NCBI RefSeq assembly: GCF_030865425.1
Contig: NZ_JAVFCB010000002.1
Span: 124,001 to 188,000, forward strand
Direction: 5' to 3'
DNA: 64,000 nucleotides
Source of the DNA: Microbacterium capsulatum
GTDB lineage: Bacteria; Actinomycetota; Actinomycetes; Actinomycetales; Microbacteriaceae
Below the pieces are notes generated by a model. That model saw only the letters and a list, made by a program, of their open reading frames with translations. It was not told the origin of the DNA and searched no databases. The position numbers and the translations under genes are program-made. Positions 49,837-58,621 of the stretch are shown in pieces. Within the stretch, counting starts at the first letter, position 1; the number at the start of each line of letters is the position of its first letter.

Positions 49837-50618
49837 ACAATCGGACCCCGCTGATCGCGGGCAACTGGAAGATGAACCTCGACCACCTGCAGGCGGTCGC
49901 GTTCGTGCAGAAGCTGCACTGGACGCTGAAGGACGCCAAGCACGAGGACGGCACGGTCGAGGTCGCGGTGTTCCCGCCGTTCACCGACCTGCGCAGCGTG
50001 CAGACACTCATCGACGCCGACCGGATCCCGTTCGCGTTCGGCGCGCAGGACGTGTCCGCGAACGACTCCGGCGCCTACACCGGCGAGATCTCCGGCGCGT
50101 TCCTCGCGAAGCTCGACGCACGCTACGTCATCATCGGCCACTCGGAGCGGCGCGAGTACCACGCCGAGTCCGACGAGGTCGTGGCGGCGAAGACCCGCGC
50201 GGCGCTCAAGCACGGCCTCGTGCCGGTGATCTGCGTCGGCGAGACCGCCGAGGACCTGGAGGAGTTCGGCGCGAGCGCCGTTCCCGCCGGGCAGCTCGAG
50301 GCGGCCCTCGCCGGGCTCCCCGCGAACGCGGACATCGTGGTCGCCTACGAGCCGGTCTGGGCGATCGGCTCCGGCCAGGCTGCCACTCCGCAGCAGGCGC
50401 AGGACGTCTGCGCCGTGTTGCGCGGCGTGATCGCGAAGACCGTCGGGGAAGAGGCGGCCGCGCGGACGCGGATCCTCTACGGCGGCTCGGTGAAGGCGGC
50501 GAACATCGCCGCGTTCATGCGCGAGCCGGACGTGGACGGCGCGCTCGTCGGAGGCGCCAGCCTCGTGGTCGACGAGTTCGCCTCGATCGTGCGCTATCAG
50601 AAGCACGTCGGGGTGTGA
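49827..50618 (+). CDS. tpiA: Triosephosphate isomerase
   Basis: 263 residues. The N-terminal GNWKMN with the catalytic Lys, IIGHSERR with the electrophilic His (about 105), and [10 protein letters not shown] with the catalytic Glu (about 175) are all present. It links glyceraldehyde-3-phosphate and dihydroxyacetone phosphate. The 10-base overlap with pgk is unusually long for this operon. Confidence 0.97.
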   Translation: MGVNNRTPLIAGNWKMNLDHLQAVAFVQKLHWTLKDAKHEDGTVEVAVFPPFTDLRSVQTLIDADRIPFAFGAQDVSANDSGAYTGEISGAFLAKLDARYVIIGHSERREYHAESDEVVAAKTRAALKHGLVPVICVGETAEDLEEFGASAVPAGQLEAALAGLPANADIVVAYEPVWAIGSGQAATPQQAQDVCAVLRGVIAKTVGEEAAARTRILYGGSVKAANIAAFMREPDVDGALVGGASLVVDEFASIVRYQKHVGV

Positions 50619-50623
50619 GCCAG

Positions 50624-50638
50624 GGGCGCATCGCGCCC
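50624..50638 (+). terminator. Short hairpin after tpiA
   Basis: GGGCGC-ATC-GCGCCC, 5 bases after the tpiA stop. Small and close to a promoter, so it may only reduce read-through. Confidence 0.4.
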
Positions 50639-50644
50639 TCGACG

Positions 50645-50650
50645 TATAAT
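50645..50650 (+). promoter_or_regulatory. -10 box upstream of secG
   Basis: TATAAT, a consensus match in a G+C-rich setting. No clear -35. It lets secG-rbpA be made separately from glycolysis. The leader contains CGGGCCCC/GGGGCCCG as an inverted repeat (50671-50698 region). Confidence 0.5.
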
Positions 50651-50705
50651 TGACCGTTACCCGGGCCCCCGAACGACCGACGGGGCCCGAGCGAAAGGCC
50701 GATCC

Positions 50706-50954
50706 GTGGATATTCTCCAGTTCATCCTGCAGGTGCTGCTGGGCATCACCAGCGTGCTGCTGACCCTTCTGATCCTGCTCCACAAGGGGCGCGGAGGGGG
50801 CCTGTCCGACATGTTCGGCGGCGGCATGTCCTCCGCCGTCGGATCCTCCGGACTGGCGGAGCGCAACCTCAACCGGTTCACGGTGGTCCTGGCACTGGTC
50901 TGGTTCGTGTCCATCGTGGCACTGGGCCTCATCACGAAGTTCGAGGTGATCTGA
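50706..50954 (+). CDS. secG: Protein translocase subunit SecG
   Basis: 82 residues with two helices (about 4-24 and 55-76) joined by the conserved GRGGGLSDMFGGGMSS loop. It helps the SecYE channel. GTG 50706, with GAAAGG upstream. The stop overlaps rbpA as TGATG. Confidence 0.95.
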   Translation: MDILQFILQVLLGITSVLLTLLILLHKGRGGGLSDMFGGGMSSAVGSSGLAERNLNRFTVVLALVWFVSIVALGLITKFEVI

Positions 50955-51310
50955 TGGCGACGGGCGGAAACGCGATCCGGGGCACCCGTGTGGGCTCCGG
51001 CCCGATGGGCGAGCAGGACCACGGCTACCACGCCGACCGCATCGCGATCTCGTACTGGGACGGGCTCGGCAACGAGACCGTGCGGTACTTCGCGGCGGGC
51101 CTGCCCGAGGAGGAGATCCCGGACATCATCGACCACCCGCACTCCGGCCTTCCGGCCGGGCGCGACAAGGCGAACCCGCCGGAGATCGCCAAGGCGGAGC
51201 CCTACAAGACGCACCTCGCGTACGTGAAGGAGCGCCGCACCGACGAGGAGGCCGAGCAGCTGCTCGAGGACGCCCTCGTCCAGCTGCGCGAGCGCCGCGG
51301 ACAGCGCTGA
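50954..51310 (+). CDS. rbpA: RNA polymerase-binding protein RbpA
   Basis: 118 residues. Begins with the RbpA N-terminal tail (RGTRVGSGPMGE, about 9-20) and ends with the sigma-interacting helices THLAYVKERRTDEEAEQLL. The core lacks every cysteine used for zinc in the Streptomyces protein; the space between about residues 30 and 70 is Asp/Ile/Glu-rich instead. It binds group 1/2 sigma factors and steadies promoter opening, which would favour short, -10-driven promoters like those seen throughout the window. Confidence 0.93.
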   Translation: MATGGNAIRGTRVGSGPMGEQDHGYHADRIAISYWDGLGNETVRYFAAGLPEEEIPDIIDHPHSGLPAGRDKANPPEIAKAEPYKTHLAYVKERRTDEEAEQLLEDALVQLRERRGQR

Positions 51311-51326
51311 CGCTTCTGGCAGCATC

Positions 51327-51354
51327 GAGAGCCCCTGCTTCGGCGGGGACTCTC
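51327..51354. terminator. Bidirectional terminator between rbpA and the HEVGH gene
   Basis: A 12-base-pair stem (one mismatch, one wobble) closed by the stable TTCG loop, between convergent stops at 51310 and 51399. Confidence 0.8.
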
Positions 51355-51398
51355 GTCGTTGCCGGGACGGATCCGGATCCGCAGGCGGCGGACCCGGA

Positions 51399-52634
51399 TC
51401 AGCGGCAGGTCGCGGCGGTCGCGATGAGCGAAGCCGGCGGGGCGCCGTACGCGGAGGTGCCGTTGGCGTCGTTCGTGAAGCCCATGCTGATCGCCCACGC
51501 GGTCGCCCAGGCCTCCGCGGTCTGGTGGTTCGTGGCGTCGTACATGCCCTTGCAGCGGACGGTGATCGCGTGGCCGACCTCGTGCGCGACGATCGCATGC
51601 GCGGCGTCGCTCGGCCAGTCCTCGGCGATCGAGTCGGACAGCCGGATCGACGCGTATCCGCCCTGGTCGTACCACCATGCGGTCTCGCCGGACAGATAGT
51701 TGTTCGGGCCGCCGAGGCCGTTGACCAGCTCCGCCCAATGGAAGTCGATCAACACCCCGGGCGCGAGCGACCGCGCGAACGCCTCGATCTGCTGCCGCGA
51801 GTCGAACAGCGGGCCGGACTCGGCGGAGAGGGTGTCCGCATGCGACTGCTGCAGCTTCTGCACGGCGACGACCAGGCCCGGGTACACGCTGGCGAGCTGG
51901 TCCTGGAACTGCGGAGCGAGGTCCTTCACCTCGGCGACCGAGCTGCGCAGTGTCAGCACGCTGTCGTTGGCCGCCGGCACGTTCGCGGCCTCCGCGCCGG
52001 CCGCCCGGTCCGCCGCCGCGGTCACCGCGGCGGTGCCGGAGGCCTGCAGCGCCTTCGTCGCCTCGCCGAGCTTCGTCTCCGCGGCCGAAAGGGCTTTCGC
52101 GCTCCGACGGGCGTCGGCGGTCTCCGTGCGAATCCGGTCCGCGGCCGCGATCGACTCCCAGAACCAGAACGGCTTCGCGGGCGTCGCGGCGTGTGCGGGC
52201 GGGATCAGCGCGGTGGCCGCCGTCGCCTGCTTCTTCACGCTCTCGTCGGCGGCGGTGAGCGTCGCACGGTCGGCATCCGCGAGGAGACCCGTGCCCGGTG
52301 CTGCGAGCACGGCCGTGGCGGTCGTCGTCGCGGCGCCGCTCCGCGCGAGCACTGTGCGCGTCTGCCCGATCGTGGCGTCCTGCGCGGTCTGCGCCTGCCT
52401 GAGGCTCGCGCGGGCGTCGTCGTATCCGCTCGAGGTGGCGATCTGCGCGCCGACGAATCCGCCCGAGAGCAGGAGCACGCCGAGGATCGACAGCGCCCAG
52501 ATGCGCGCGGTCCGGCGGTTCCGCGGATGGCGCGGCCGGAGGGGATCCGCGGCCGAGGCCGACCCGGAGAACCGCAGCGGAAGGACGTGATCCGCGCTCA
52601 TGCCGCCGGGGGAGGTGGCGAGCGGATCGGTCAT
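51399..52634 (-). CDS. Membrane-anchored protein with zinc-protease HEVGH motif
   Basis: 411 residues; not assigned to a known family. One transmembrane helix at about residues 48-68 after a Pro/Arg-rich cytoplasmic start. The outer part is Ala/Thr-rich and helical (about 75-270, coiled-coil-like, with repeated A-x-x-x-A heptads). A C-terminal region from about 300 has IVAHEVGHAI, the HExxH zinc motif, and a further Glu about 25 residues later in TAEAWATAWAI. It may be a cell-wall or protein-processing peptidase. It is alone in its unit, just downstream of tRNA-Gly on the same strand. Confidence 0.7.
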   Translation of the reverse strand: MTDPLATSPGGMSADHVLPLRFSGSASAADPLRPRHPRNRRTARIWALSILGVLLLSGGFVGAQIATSSGYDDARASLRQAQTAQDATIGQTRTVLARSGAATTTATAVLAAPGTGLLADADRATLTAADESVKKQATAATALIPPAHAATPAKPFWFWESIAAADRIRTETADARRSAKALSAAETKLGEATKALQASGTAAVTAAADRAAGAEAANVPAANDSVLTLRSSVAEVKDLAPQFQDQLASVYPGLVVAVQKLQQSHADTLSAESGPLFDSRQQIEAFARSLAPGVLIDFHWAELVNGLGGPNNYLSGETAWWYDQGGYASIRLSDSIAEDWPSDAAHAIVAHEVGHAITVRCKGMYDATNHQTAEAWATAWAISMGFTNDANGTSAYGAPPASLIATAATCR

Positions 52635-52670
52635 CGATGTCCTGTCGATCGGCGTCGATTCGTATCAGAG

Positions 52671-52741
52671 AGGGGGTGACGGGAATCGAACCCGCACTAC
52701 CAGTTTGGAAGACTGGGACTCTACCATTGAGCTACACCCCC
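52671..52741 (-). tRNA. tRNA-Gly (anticodon TCC)
   Basis: 71 bases. A 7-base-pair acceptor stem (GGGGGTG with CACCCCC), D arm with AGCTCAATGGT, anticodon loop CTTCCAA giving TCC, and T arm GGGTTCGATTCCC. No CCA is encoded. Confidence 0.93.
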
Positions 52742-52742
52742 G

Positions 52743-52765
52743 GGCCCTTCGGCAAGCTCAGGGAC
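52743..52765. repeat. REP-like CCCTTCGgCAAGCTCAGGGACC element
   Basis: The core CCTTCGGCAAGCTCAGG is close to a short palindromic repeat common in intergenic regions of many actinobacteria and other bacteria. It lies just upstream of tRNA-Gly, between it and tRNA-Pro. Confidence 0.5.
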
Positions 52766-52830
52766 CGGTCGGGGCTTGACGCCTCCGACTCCTACGAGCA
52801 TAGCGGACCGCCGGGCGTGCTCCGTTCCGT

Positions 52831-52836
52831 TAGACT
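52831..52836 (+). promoter_or_regulatory. -10 box of tRNA-Pro
   Basis: TAGACT, 35 bases before the tRNA; followed by a 14-base palindrome CCCGCGCGCGCGGG at 52850-52863. Confidence 0.45.
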
Positions 52837-52871
52837 CTTGTGGGCCGTTCCCGCGCGCGCGGGTTCCTACC

Positions 52872-52945
52872 CGGGGCGTAGCTCAGCTTGGTAGAGCGCC
52901 CGCTTTGGGAGCGGGAGGTCGCAGGTTCAAATCCTGTCGCCCCGA
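52872..52945 (+). tRNA. tRNA-Pro (anticodon TGG)
   Basis: 74 bases: acceptor CGGGGCG with CGCCCCG, anticodon stem CCCGC/GCGGG and loop TTTGGGA giving TGG, T arm with GGTTCAAATCC, discriminator A. No encoded CCA. Confidence 0.95.
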
Positions 52946-53009
52946 CGTCCACGACGTCGCACCCGCGCCCGTCAACCGCGTGGGACATTCACAAGGAGAA
53001 CACACCAGC

Positions 53010-54491
53010 ATGGCGAACAGCACCGTCGAGAAGCTTGCCCCGACCCGGGTCAAGCTCCACATCACGGTCACCCCCGAGGACCTCAAGCCCAGCATCGAGC
53101 ACGCCTACGAGCACATCGCGCAGGACGTGCAGATCCCCGGCTTCCGCAAGGGCAAGGTGCCCGCACCGATCATCGACCAGCGCGTCGGCCGTGGCGCCGT
53201 CATCGAGCACGCGGTCAACGAGGGCCTGGACACCTTCTTCCGCGCGGCCTCGCTCGAGCACAACCTCCGCATCGTCGGCCGCCCGTCGGCCGAGGTCGTC
53301 GAGTGGCCCAGCGAGAAGGACTTCACCGGTGACCTCAAGGTCGAGATCGAGGTCGACGTCCGTCCCGAGATCGAGGTCCCCGCGCTCGACGGCATCACGG
53401 TGACCGTCGACGCCGTCGAGGCCGACGACGCGGCGCTGGACGCCGAGCTGGACCGCCTGCGTGCCCGCTTCGGCACCCTCGTGCCGGTGGACCGCCCCGC
53501 CAAGGCCGGCGACTTCGTCGAGCTCGACCTGGTCGCGACCATCGACGGCGCCGAGATCGACCGCGCCGACGGCGTCTCCTACGAGATCGGCTCCGGCGAG
53601 CTGCTCGAGGGCATCGACGACGCGATCGACTCGCTCACCGCCGGTGAGGACACCACCTTCCGCTCGACGCTCGTCGGCGGCGACCACGCCGGCGAGGAGG
53701 CCGAGGTCGCCGTGACCGTCAAGGCCGTCAAGGAGCGCGAGCTCCCCGAGGCCGACGACGACTTCGCGCAGATCGCGAGCGAGTTCGACACCATCGCCGA
53801 GCTCCGCGAGAGCCTCGGCGAGAGCGTCGCCCAGCAGGGCGTGTTCACGCAGGCGTCCGCGGCGCGCGACAAGCTCGTCGAGACCCTGCTCGAGCAGATC
53901 GAGATCCCGGTCCCGCCGCAGCTCATCGAGGACGAGGTGCACAACCACCTCGAGCAGGAGGGCCGCCTCGAGGACGAGGAGCACCGCGCCGAGGTCACCG
54001 AGGCCAGCACCAAGCAGTTCAAGACCCAGGTGCTGCTCGACGCGATCGCCGAGGACGCCAACGTCCAGGTCTCGCAGGACGAGCTCAGCCAGTACCTGAT
54101 CCAGTCCGCCGCGCAGTACGGCATGGCTCCGCAGGAGTTCGTCGAGGCGCTGCAGTCCGCGAACCAGCTGCCCGTGCTCGTCGGCGAGGTCGCCCGCAAC
54201 AAGGCCCTCGCGGTCGCGCTGGGCAAGGTCACCGTCGTGGACAGCAACGGCAAGGCCGTCGACCTGACCGGCTTCGTCGCGGACGAGGACGAGGCCGAGG
54301 AGACCGCCGAGGCCCCGGCCGAGGAGAAGAAGCCGGCCGCCAAGAAGGCCCCGGCGAAGAAGGCCCCGGCCAAGAAGCCCGCCGCCAAGGTCGCGGACGA
54401 CGCCGAGGCCCCGGCCGAGGAGAAGAAGCCCGCCGCCAAGAAGGCTCCGGCGAAGAAGGCTCCGGCCAAGAAGGCGGCCGACGCCGAGTAA
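53010..54491 (+). CDS. tig: Trigger factor with a Lys/Ala/Pro-rich tail
   Basis: 493 residues. The ribosome-binding signature PGFRKGKVP is at about residues 43-51; the FKBP-type peptidyl-prolyl isomerase domain (about 155-240) and the helical substrate-cradle domain follow. The chaperone receives nascent chains at the tunnel exit. The C-terminus from about residue 433 adds a 60-residue tail made of two 23-residue units ([23 protein letters not shown]) and ends KKAADAE, resembling histone H1 tails. Ribosome site AAGGAG lies upstream of ATG 53010. Confidence 0.95.
   Translation: MANSTVEKLAPTRVKLHITVTPEDLKPSIEHAYEHIAQDVQIPGFRKGKVPAPIIDQRVGRGAVIEHAVNEGLDTFFRAASLEHNLRIVGRPSAEVVEWPSEKDFTGDLKVEIEVDVRPEIEVPALDGITVTVDAVEADDAALDAELDRLRARFGTLVPVDRPAKAGDFVELDLVATIDGAEIDRADGVSYEIGSGELLEGIDDAIDSLTAGEDTTFRSTLVGGDHAGEEAEVAVTVKAVKERELPEADDDFAQIASEFDTIAELRESLGESVAQQGVFTQASAARDKLVETLLEQIEIPVPPQLIEDEVHNHLEQEGRLEDEEHRAEVTEASTKQFKTQVLLDAIAEDANVQVSQDELSQYLIQSAAQYGMAPQEFVEALQSANQLPVLVGEVARNKALAVALGKVTVVDSNGKAVDLTGFVADEDEAEETAEAPAEEKKPAAKKAPAKKAPAKKPAAKVADDAEAPAEEKKPAAKKAPAKKAPAKKAADAE
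54309..54473 (+). repeat. Duplicated 69-base unit in the tig tail
   Basis: Two 69-base copies (54309-54377 and 54405-54473), differing at only a few third codon positions, separated by 27 bases. Each encodes [18 protein letters not shown] and APAKK, and each contains an internal APAKK repetition. Confidence 0.9.
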
Positions 54492-54513
54492 GCAGACGCA
54501 CCCCCATTTCTGG

Positions 54514-54650
54514 GGTTGTTGAGCGAAGACGCCCGAAGGGCGACTGAGACGAAACGCCGTTCCCGACCAGCTTGACGGGGGCGGCGTTTCGTCTCGCGGA
54601 GACCGGCACTGACCGAGCGCAGCGAGTCGAAGCGTCGCTCGACGACCGGG
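54514..54650. repeat. REP-like palindromic element after tig
   Basis: GGTTGTTGAGCGAAGAC, then GAGACGAAACG and its complement, and a final GAGCGCAGCGAGTCGAAGC form an imperfect inverted structure. The GTTGAGCGA...GAGACGAAACG pattern resembles a dispersed intergenic repeat I know from Microbacterium-like genomes. Confidence 0.5.
54546..54595 (+). terminator. Terminator of tig
   Basis: A perfect 14-base-pair stem GAGACGAAACGCCG with its complement, loop of 22 bases; 54 bases after the tig stop. A smaller CCCC-ATTTCT-GGGG hairpin followed by TTGTT lies just upstream (54501-54520). Confidence 0.75.
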
Positions 54651-54670
54651 AGTCGACATCGAGGAGTGAC

Positions 54671-55165
54671 ATGGACGACTGGCAGGAACGGATCGGAGCA
54701 GTCTGGGAGGCTGCCGCGGGCGGGCTCGTCGACGACGAGGTGATCGCGCGGATCGACGCGCTCGCGGCCGAGCGCGATCCGGGCGATGCGGAGGCGCTGT
54801 TCGAGCGGGCGGGCGCCCGCGACTCCGCCGGCCGTCCGGACGAGGCCGTGCCGCTGTACCGTCTCGCGCTGGAGCGGGGTCTGGACGACGATCGCCGCGC
54901 TCAGGCGACCATCCAGCTGGCCAGCTCGCTGCGCAATCTGGGGGACGTGGAGGGCGCGCTCGAACTCATCTCCGCGGAGCACGCCGCGGATCCCGATTCG
55001 CCGTACCGCGATGCGATCGCCGCGATGCATGCGCTCGCACTCGCCAGCGCCGGCCGACCGGAGCGCGGCCTCGAGGTCGCGATCCTGGCGCTCGTCCCGC
55101 ACATGCCCCGGTACCACCGGTCCATGACCGCCTACGCGCGGGCGCTCGGCGGCGGCGACGCCTGA
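54671..55165 (+). CDS. Tetratricopeptide-like helical protein
   Basis: 164 residues. Three or four TPR-like helical hairpins can be read from about residue 35 onward (for example [28 protein letters not shown] and [23 protein letters not shown] spacing). It probably mediates protein-protein contacts. ATG 54671 follows GAGGAG. It stands between tig and clpP1; a link to protein quality control is only suggested by position. Confidence 0.8.
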   Translation: MDDWQERIGAVWEAAAGGLVDDEVIARIDALAAERDPGDAEALFERAGARDSAGRPDEAVPLYRLALERGLDDDRRAQATIQLASSLRNLGDVEGALELISAEHAADPDSPYRDAIAAMHALALASAGRPERGLEVAILALVPHMPRYHRSMTAYARALGGGDA

Positions 55166-55245
55166 TATGCCGACGGCGAACACGGCCGGGCGCTCGCGTC
55201 GCCGCCGGTAGATTCGAACCACCGAACACGGAAACAGGAGCGGAA

Positions 55246-55845
55246 ATGGCTGAACCCCTGGTCGCGACGAGCGTCTTCGACAGGCTGCTCAAGGATCGCA
55301 TCATCTGGCTGGGATCCGAGGTGCGGGACGAGAACGCCAACGAGATCTGCGCCAAGATCCTCCTTCTCGCCGCAGAGGACCCCGAGAAGGACATCTACCT
55401 CTACATCAATTCGCCCGGCGGATCGATCACCGCCGGCATGGCGATCTACGACACCATGCAGTTCGTCCCGAACGACATCGTCACGGTCGGCATCGGCATG
55501 GCCGCCTCGATGGGCCAGCTGCTGCTCACCAGCGGCACCAAGGGCAAGCGCTACATCACGCCGAACGCACGTGTGCTGCTGCACCAGCCGCACGGCGGCT
55601 TCGGGGGCACCGCGAGCGACATCCAGACGCAGGCGCAGCTGATCCTCGACATGAAGAAGCGCCTCGCCGAGATCACCGCCTCGCAGACCGGCAAGACCGT
55701 GGAGCAGATCAACGCGGACGGCGACCGGGACCGCTGGTTCTCCGCCGCGGAGGCGCTCGAGTACGGCTTCGTCGACCACATGCGCGAGCACGCGAGCGAC
55801 GTGCACGGCGGCGGCGGCACGGGCGCCAACGGCGCGGACAAGTAA
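55246..55845 (+). CDS. clpP1: ATP-dependent Clp protease proteolytic subunit 1
   Basis: 199 residues. Catalytic triad: Ser near residue 88 ([10 protein letters not shown]), His near 113 (LLHQPHGG), Asp near 162 (in [12 protein letters not shown]). The INSPGGS handle is present. In actinobacteria ClpP1 and ClpP2 form a mixed tetradecamer that needs both. ClpP2 starts 17 bases later in the same unit. Confidence 0.97.
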   Translation: MAEPLVATSVFDRLLKDRIIWLGSEVRDENANEICAKILLLAAEDPEKDIYLYINSPGGSITAGMAIYDTMQFVPNDIVTVGIGMAASMGQLLLTSGTKGKRYITPNARVLLHQPHGGFGGTASDIQTQAQLILDMKKRLAEITASQTGKTVEQINADGDRDRWFSAAEALEYGFVDHMREHASDVHGGGGTGANGADK

Positions 55846-55862
55846 GGCAGGAGAGGACACCC

Positions 55863-56513
55863 ATGTACACACCCACGTTCCGCTCCGCCGGCACCCTTCC
55901 CTCGAGCCGCTACGTCCTGCCCCAGTTCGAGGAGCGCACGGCCTACGGCTTCAAGCGCCAGGACCCGTACAACAAGCTGTTCGAGGACCGCGTGATCTTC
56001 CTCGGCGTGCAGGTCGACGACGCGTCCGCCGACGACGTGATGGCGCAGCTGCTCGTCCTGGAGAGCCAGGACTCCGAGCGCGACATCACGATGTACATCA
56101 ACTCGCCCGGCGGATCCTTCACCGCGATGACGGCGATCTACGACACGATGCAGTACGTCGCGCCGCAGATCCAGACGGTCGTCCTCGGTCAGGCCGCGTC
56201 GGCCGCCTCGGTGCTGCTCGCCGCGGGCGCCCCCGGAAAGCGCCTGGCGCTGCCGAACGCGCGCGTGCTGATGCACCAGCCGGCGATGGGCGAGGCCGGC
56301 CAGGGTCAGGCCTCGGACATCGAGATCCAGGCGAACGAGATCATGCGCATGCGCACCTGGCTCGAGGAGACCATGGCCAGGCACACCGGTCAGCCCGTCG
56401 AGAAGGTCAACCGCGACATCGACCGCGACAACATCCTCTCGGCCGAGCAGGCCAAGGAGTACGGCATCGTCGACCAGGTGTTGTCCAGCCGCAAGCGCCA
56501 GCCGCTGAACTGA
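55863..56513 (+). CDS. clpP2: ATP-dependent Clp protease proteolytic subunit 2
   Basis: 216 residues. Ser near residue 113 (GQAASAASV), His near 138 (LMHQPAMG), Asp in DIDRDN. The handle NSPGGS is kept. It pairs with ClpP1. In most actinobacteria clpX follows directly; here it is about 7 kb further on. Confidence 0.97.
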   Translation: MYTPTFRSAGTLPSSRYVLPQFEERTAYGFKRQDPYNKLFEDRVIFLGVQVDDASADDVMAQLLVLESQDSERDITMYINSPGGSFTAMTAIYDTMQYVAPQIQTVVLGQAASAASVLLAAGAPGKRLALPNARVLMHQPAMGEAGQGQASDIEIQANEIMRMRTWLEETMARHTGQPVEKVNRDIDRDNILSAEQAKEYGIVDQVLSSRKRQPLN

Positions 56514-56535
56514 GGCACGCGTCCACGGTGACACG

Positions 56536-56564
56536 GGGCGGTCCGGATCGATTCCGGGCCGCCC
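56536..56564 (+). terminator. Terminator of the clpP1-clpP2 operon
   Basis: An 11-base-pair stem (one T-G wobble) GGGCGGTCCGG against CCGGGCCGCCC, loop ATCGATT, followed by TT. Confidence 0.8.
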
Positions 56565-56604
56565 TTCCGCGTCCGCCCGCGGTTGCGCGGGTGAGTGGGG
56601 GCGC

Positions 56605-56620
56605 CTGCTCATATGAGCAG
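56605..56620. promoter_or_regulatory. Perfect 16-base palindrome, probable deo operator
   Basis: CTGCTCATATGAGCAG, an exact palindrome 28 bases upstream of the -10 box of the regulator gene. It lies in the only gap between clpP2 and the regulator-deoC unit, the expected place for a SorC/DeoR-type operator. Confidence 0.75.
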
Positions 56621-56647
56621 AACAGCGCGCGTGCGTGTGTCGGGCGG

Positions 56648-56653
56648 TAGTCT
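56648..56653 (+). promoter_or_regulatory. -10 box of the deo operon, leaderless type
   Basis: TAGTCT, 6 bases before the regulator's ATG. Confidence 0.5.
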
Positions 56654-56659
56654 CTCAGC

Positions 56660-57613
56660 ATGGCCCGGGGCACGATCGACGACGACGAGCTGCTCGCCGT
56701 CCGCGTCGCCGAGCTGTACTACGACGAGGACAAGACGCAGGACGAGATCGGCGGGCTCCTCGGCATCTCCCGCTGGAAGGTCGGCCGCCTCCTGCAGCAG
56801 GCGCGAGCCGATGGGATCGTCCGGATCGAGATCGTGCACCCCCGGGCCCGCAAGCTCGGCATCGAGCGCGAGCTGCGCGCCCGCTTCGGTCTGACGGACG
56901 CCGTCGTCGTGCCGAACGGCGGCACCGACGCGGAGACCCTCGGCCGGGTCGCGCAGGGCGCCGCAGATCATCTCACCGCGCTCCGCCCGGTGCCGAAGAC
57001 GCTCGGCGTGAGCTGGGGGCGCACCCTCACCGCCGTCGCCGACCGCCTGCCCGACGGCTGGGCGCGCGGCGTCACCGTCGTGCAGATGAACGGCGGCGTG
57101 AGCGTGAACCGCCGCCCCGGCGGCGCCGCCTCGCTGGCCGCCACGATCGCGCAGCGCGCGTCCGGGCACGTCGCGCTGCTGCCGAGCCCCGCGATCCTGG
57201 AGCGGCTGGAGACCAAGCAGGCGATCGAGCGGGACCGCACCGTCGCGGGCGTGCTCGAGCAGGCCGCGCACGCCGACGCCTATCTGTTCACGGCCGGTGT
57301 GTGCGACGCCGGATCCGCGCACGTCGAGAACGGCTACCTCAGCGTCGCCGACATCGACGAGCTCGCCCGCCGCGGCGCGGTCGGCGACGTGCTCGGCCGT
57401 TACATCGACGCGGACGGCAACATCGTCGACCCCGAGCTCGACGCCCGCACGGTCGGGCTGGATCTGGACCGGCTGCGCGCCGCGCGCACCTCCGTCTTCG
57501 TCACCGCGGGGGAGTCGAAGCACGACATCGCCCGCACCGTGGTGACCGCGAACCTGTGCACGATGGTGGTCACCGACGAGGCGACCGCCCGAACCCTCCT
57601 GGAGGAAGAGTGA
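56660..57613 (+). CDS. SorC-family (DeoR-type) sugar-binding transcriptional regulator
   Basis: 317 residues. An N-terminal helix-turn-helix (KTQDEIGGLLGISRWKVGRLLQQARADG, about residues 23-50) and a large sugar-phosphate-binding domain with GVSWGRTL and GVCDAGSAH. In B. subtilis the SorC-family DeoR senses deoxyribose-5-phosphate, and here deoC follows, so that inducer is likely. It overlaps deoC as GTGA and has a perfect palindrome upstream. Confidence 0.9.
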   Translation: MARGTIDDDELLAVRVAELYYDEDKTQDEIGGLLGISRWKVGRLLQQARADGIVRIEIVHPRARKLGIERELRARFGLTDAVVVPNGGTDAETLGRVAQGAADHLTALRPVPKTLGVSWGRTLTAVADRLPDGWARGVTVVQMNGGVSVNRRPGGAASLAATIAQRASGHVALLPSPAILERLETKQAIERDRTVAGVLEQAAHADAYLFTAGVCDAGSAHVENGYLSVADIDELARRGAVGDVLGRYIDADGNIVDPELDARTVGLDLDRLRAARTSVFVTAGESKHDIARTVVTANLCTMVVTDEATARTLLEEE

Positions 57614-58611
57614 CGACGACCGAACTCGCCCGGCGCACCGCGCTGCAGGTGCTCGGCGGTGAACCCGACGACCTGACCCTGCGCCGCTTCCTGCACGGGC
57701 TCCCCGGCGTGGACGCCGTGGGACTGGAGCAGCGATCCGCCGGCCTCGGCACCCGGTCCATCAAGACCACGTCGAAGGCGTGGGCCCTGGACACGATCAT
57801 CCGCCTCATCGACCTCACCACGCTGGAGGGTGCGGACACCCCGGGCAAGGTGCGCTCGCTCGTGTCGAAGGCCAAGCTGCCGGACGCGGCGGATCCGTCC
57901 TGCCCGTCCGTGGCCGCCGTGTGCGTCTACGGCGACATGGTGCCGTATGCGGTCGAAGCGCTCGGCGCGCGGCACGGCGACCCGGATCACGGCGGCATCT
58001 CCGTCGCCGCCGTGGCGACGGCGTTCCCCAGCGGCCGCGCCTCGCTCGCGGTCAAGCTCGCCGACACGCGTGACGCGGTCGAGGCGGGCGCGGACGAGAT
58101 CGACATGGTCATCGACCGCGGGGCGTTCCTCGCCGGCCGCTACGGCCAGGTGTTCGACCAGATCGTCGAGGTCAAGGAGGCCTGCCGCCGCGAGGACGGC
58201 ACCACCGCCTCGCTCAAGATCATCCTCGAGACCGGCGAACTGAACACCTACGACAACATCAAGCGCGCGTCCTGGCTGGGGATCCTCGCCGGCGGCGACT
58301 TCATCAAGACCTCCACCGGCAAGGTGCAGCCGGCCGCGACCCTGCCGGTCACGCTGCTCATGCTCGAGGCCGTGCGCGACTGGCACCGGATCACCGGCGA
58401 GCGCATCGGCGTGAAGCCGGCCGGCGGGATCCGCACCTCGAAGGACGCGGTGAAGTACCTCGTGCACGTCGCGGAGACCGTGGGGGAGGAATGGCTGCAG
58501 CCGCACCTGTTCCGCTTCGGCGCGTCCAGCCTGCTCAACGACGTGCTGCTGCAGCGCCAGAAGCTGACCACCGGCCACTACTCCGGCCCCGACTACGTCA
58601 CGATCGACTGA
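57610..58611 (+). CDS. deoC: Deoxyribose-phosphate aldolase
   Basis: 333 residues, the long actinobacterial type. The Schiff-base lysine is in GGDFIKTSTGK (near residue 236) and the DLTTLEG substrate block (near 61) and KPAGGIRT are kept. It splits deoxyribose-5-phosphate into glyceraldehyde-3-phosphate and acetaldehyde; the acetaldehyde explains the ALDH genes that follow. An N-terminal extension of about 50 residues is not typical of the short E. coli form. Confidence 0.95.
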   Translation: MTTTELARRTALQVLGGEPDDLTLRRFLHGLPGVDAVGLEQRSAGLGTRSIKTTSKAWALDTIIRLIDLTTLEGADTPGKVRSLVSKAKLPDAADPSCPSVAAVCVYGDMVPYAVEALGARHGDPDHGGISVAAVATAFPSGRASLAVKLADTRDAVEAGADEIDMVIDRGAFLAGRYGQVFDQIVEVKEACRREDGTTASLKIILETGELNTYDNIKRASWLGILAGGDFIKTSTGKVQPAATLPVTLLMLEAVRDWHRITGERIGVKPAGGIRTSKDAVKYLVHVAETVGEEWLQPHLFRFGASSLLNDVLLQRQKLTTGHYSGPDYVTID

Positions 58612-58621
58612 GAGGCCCGCA

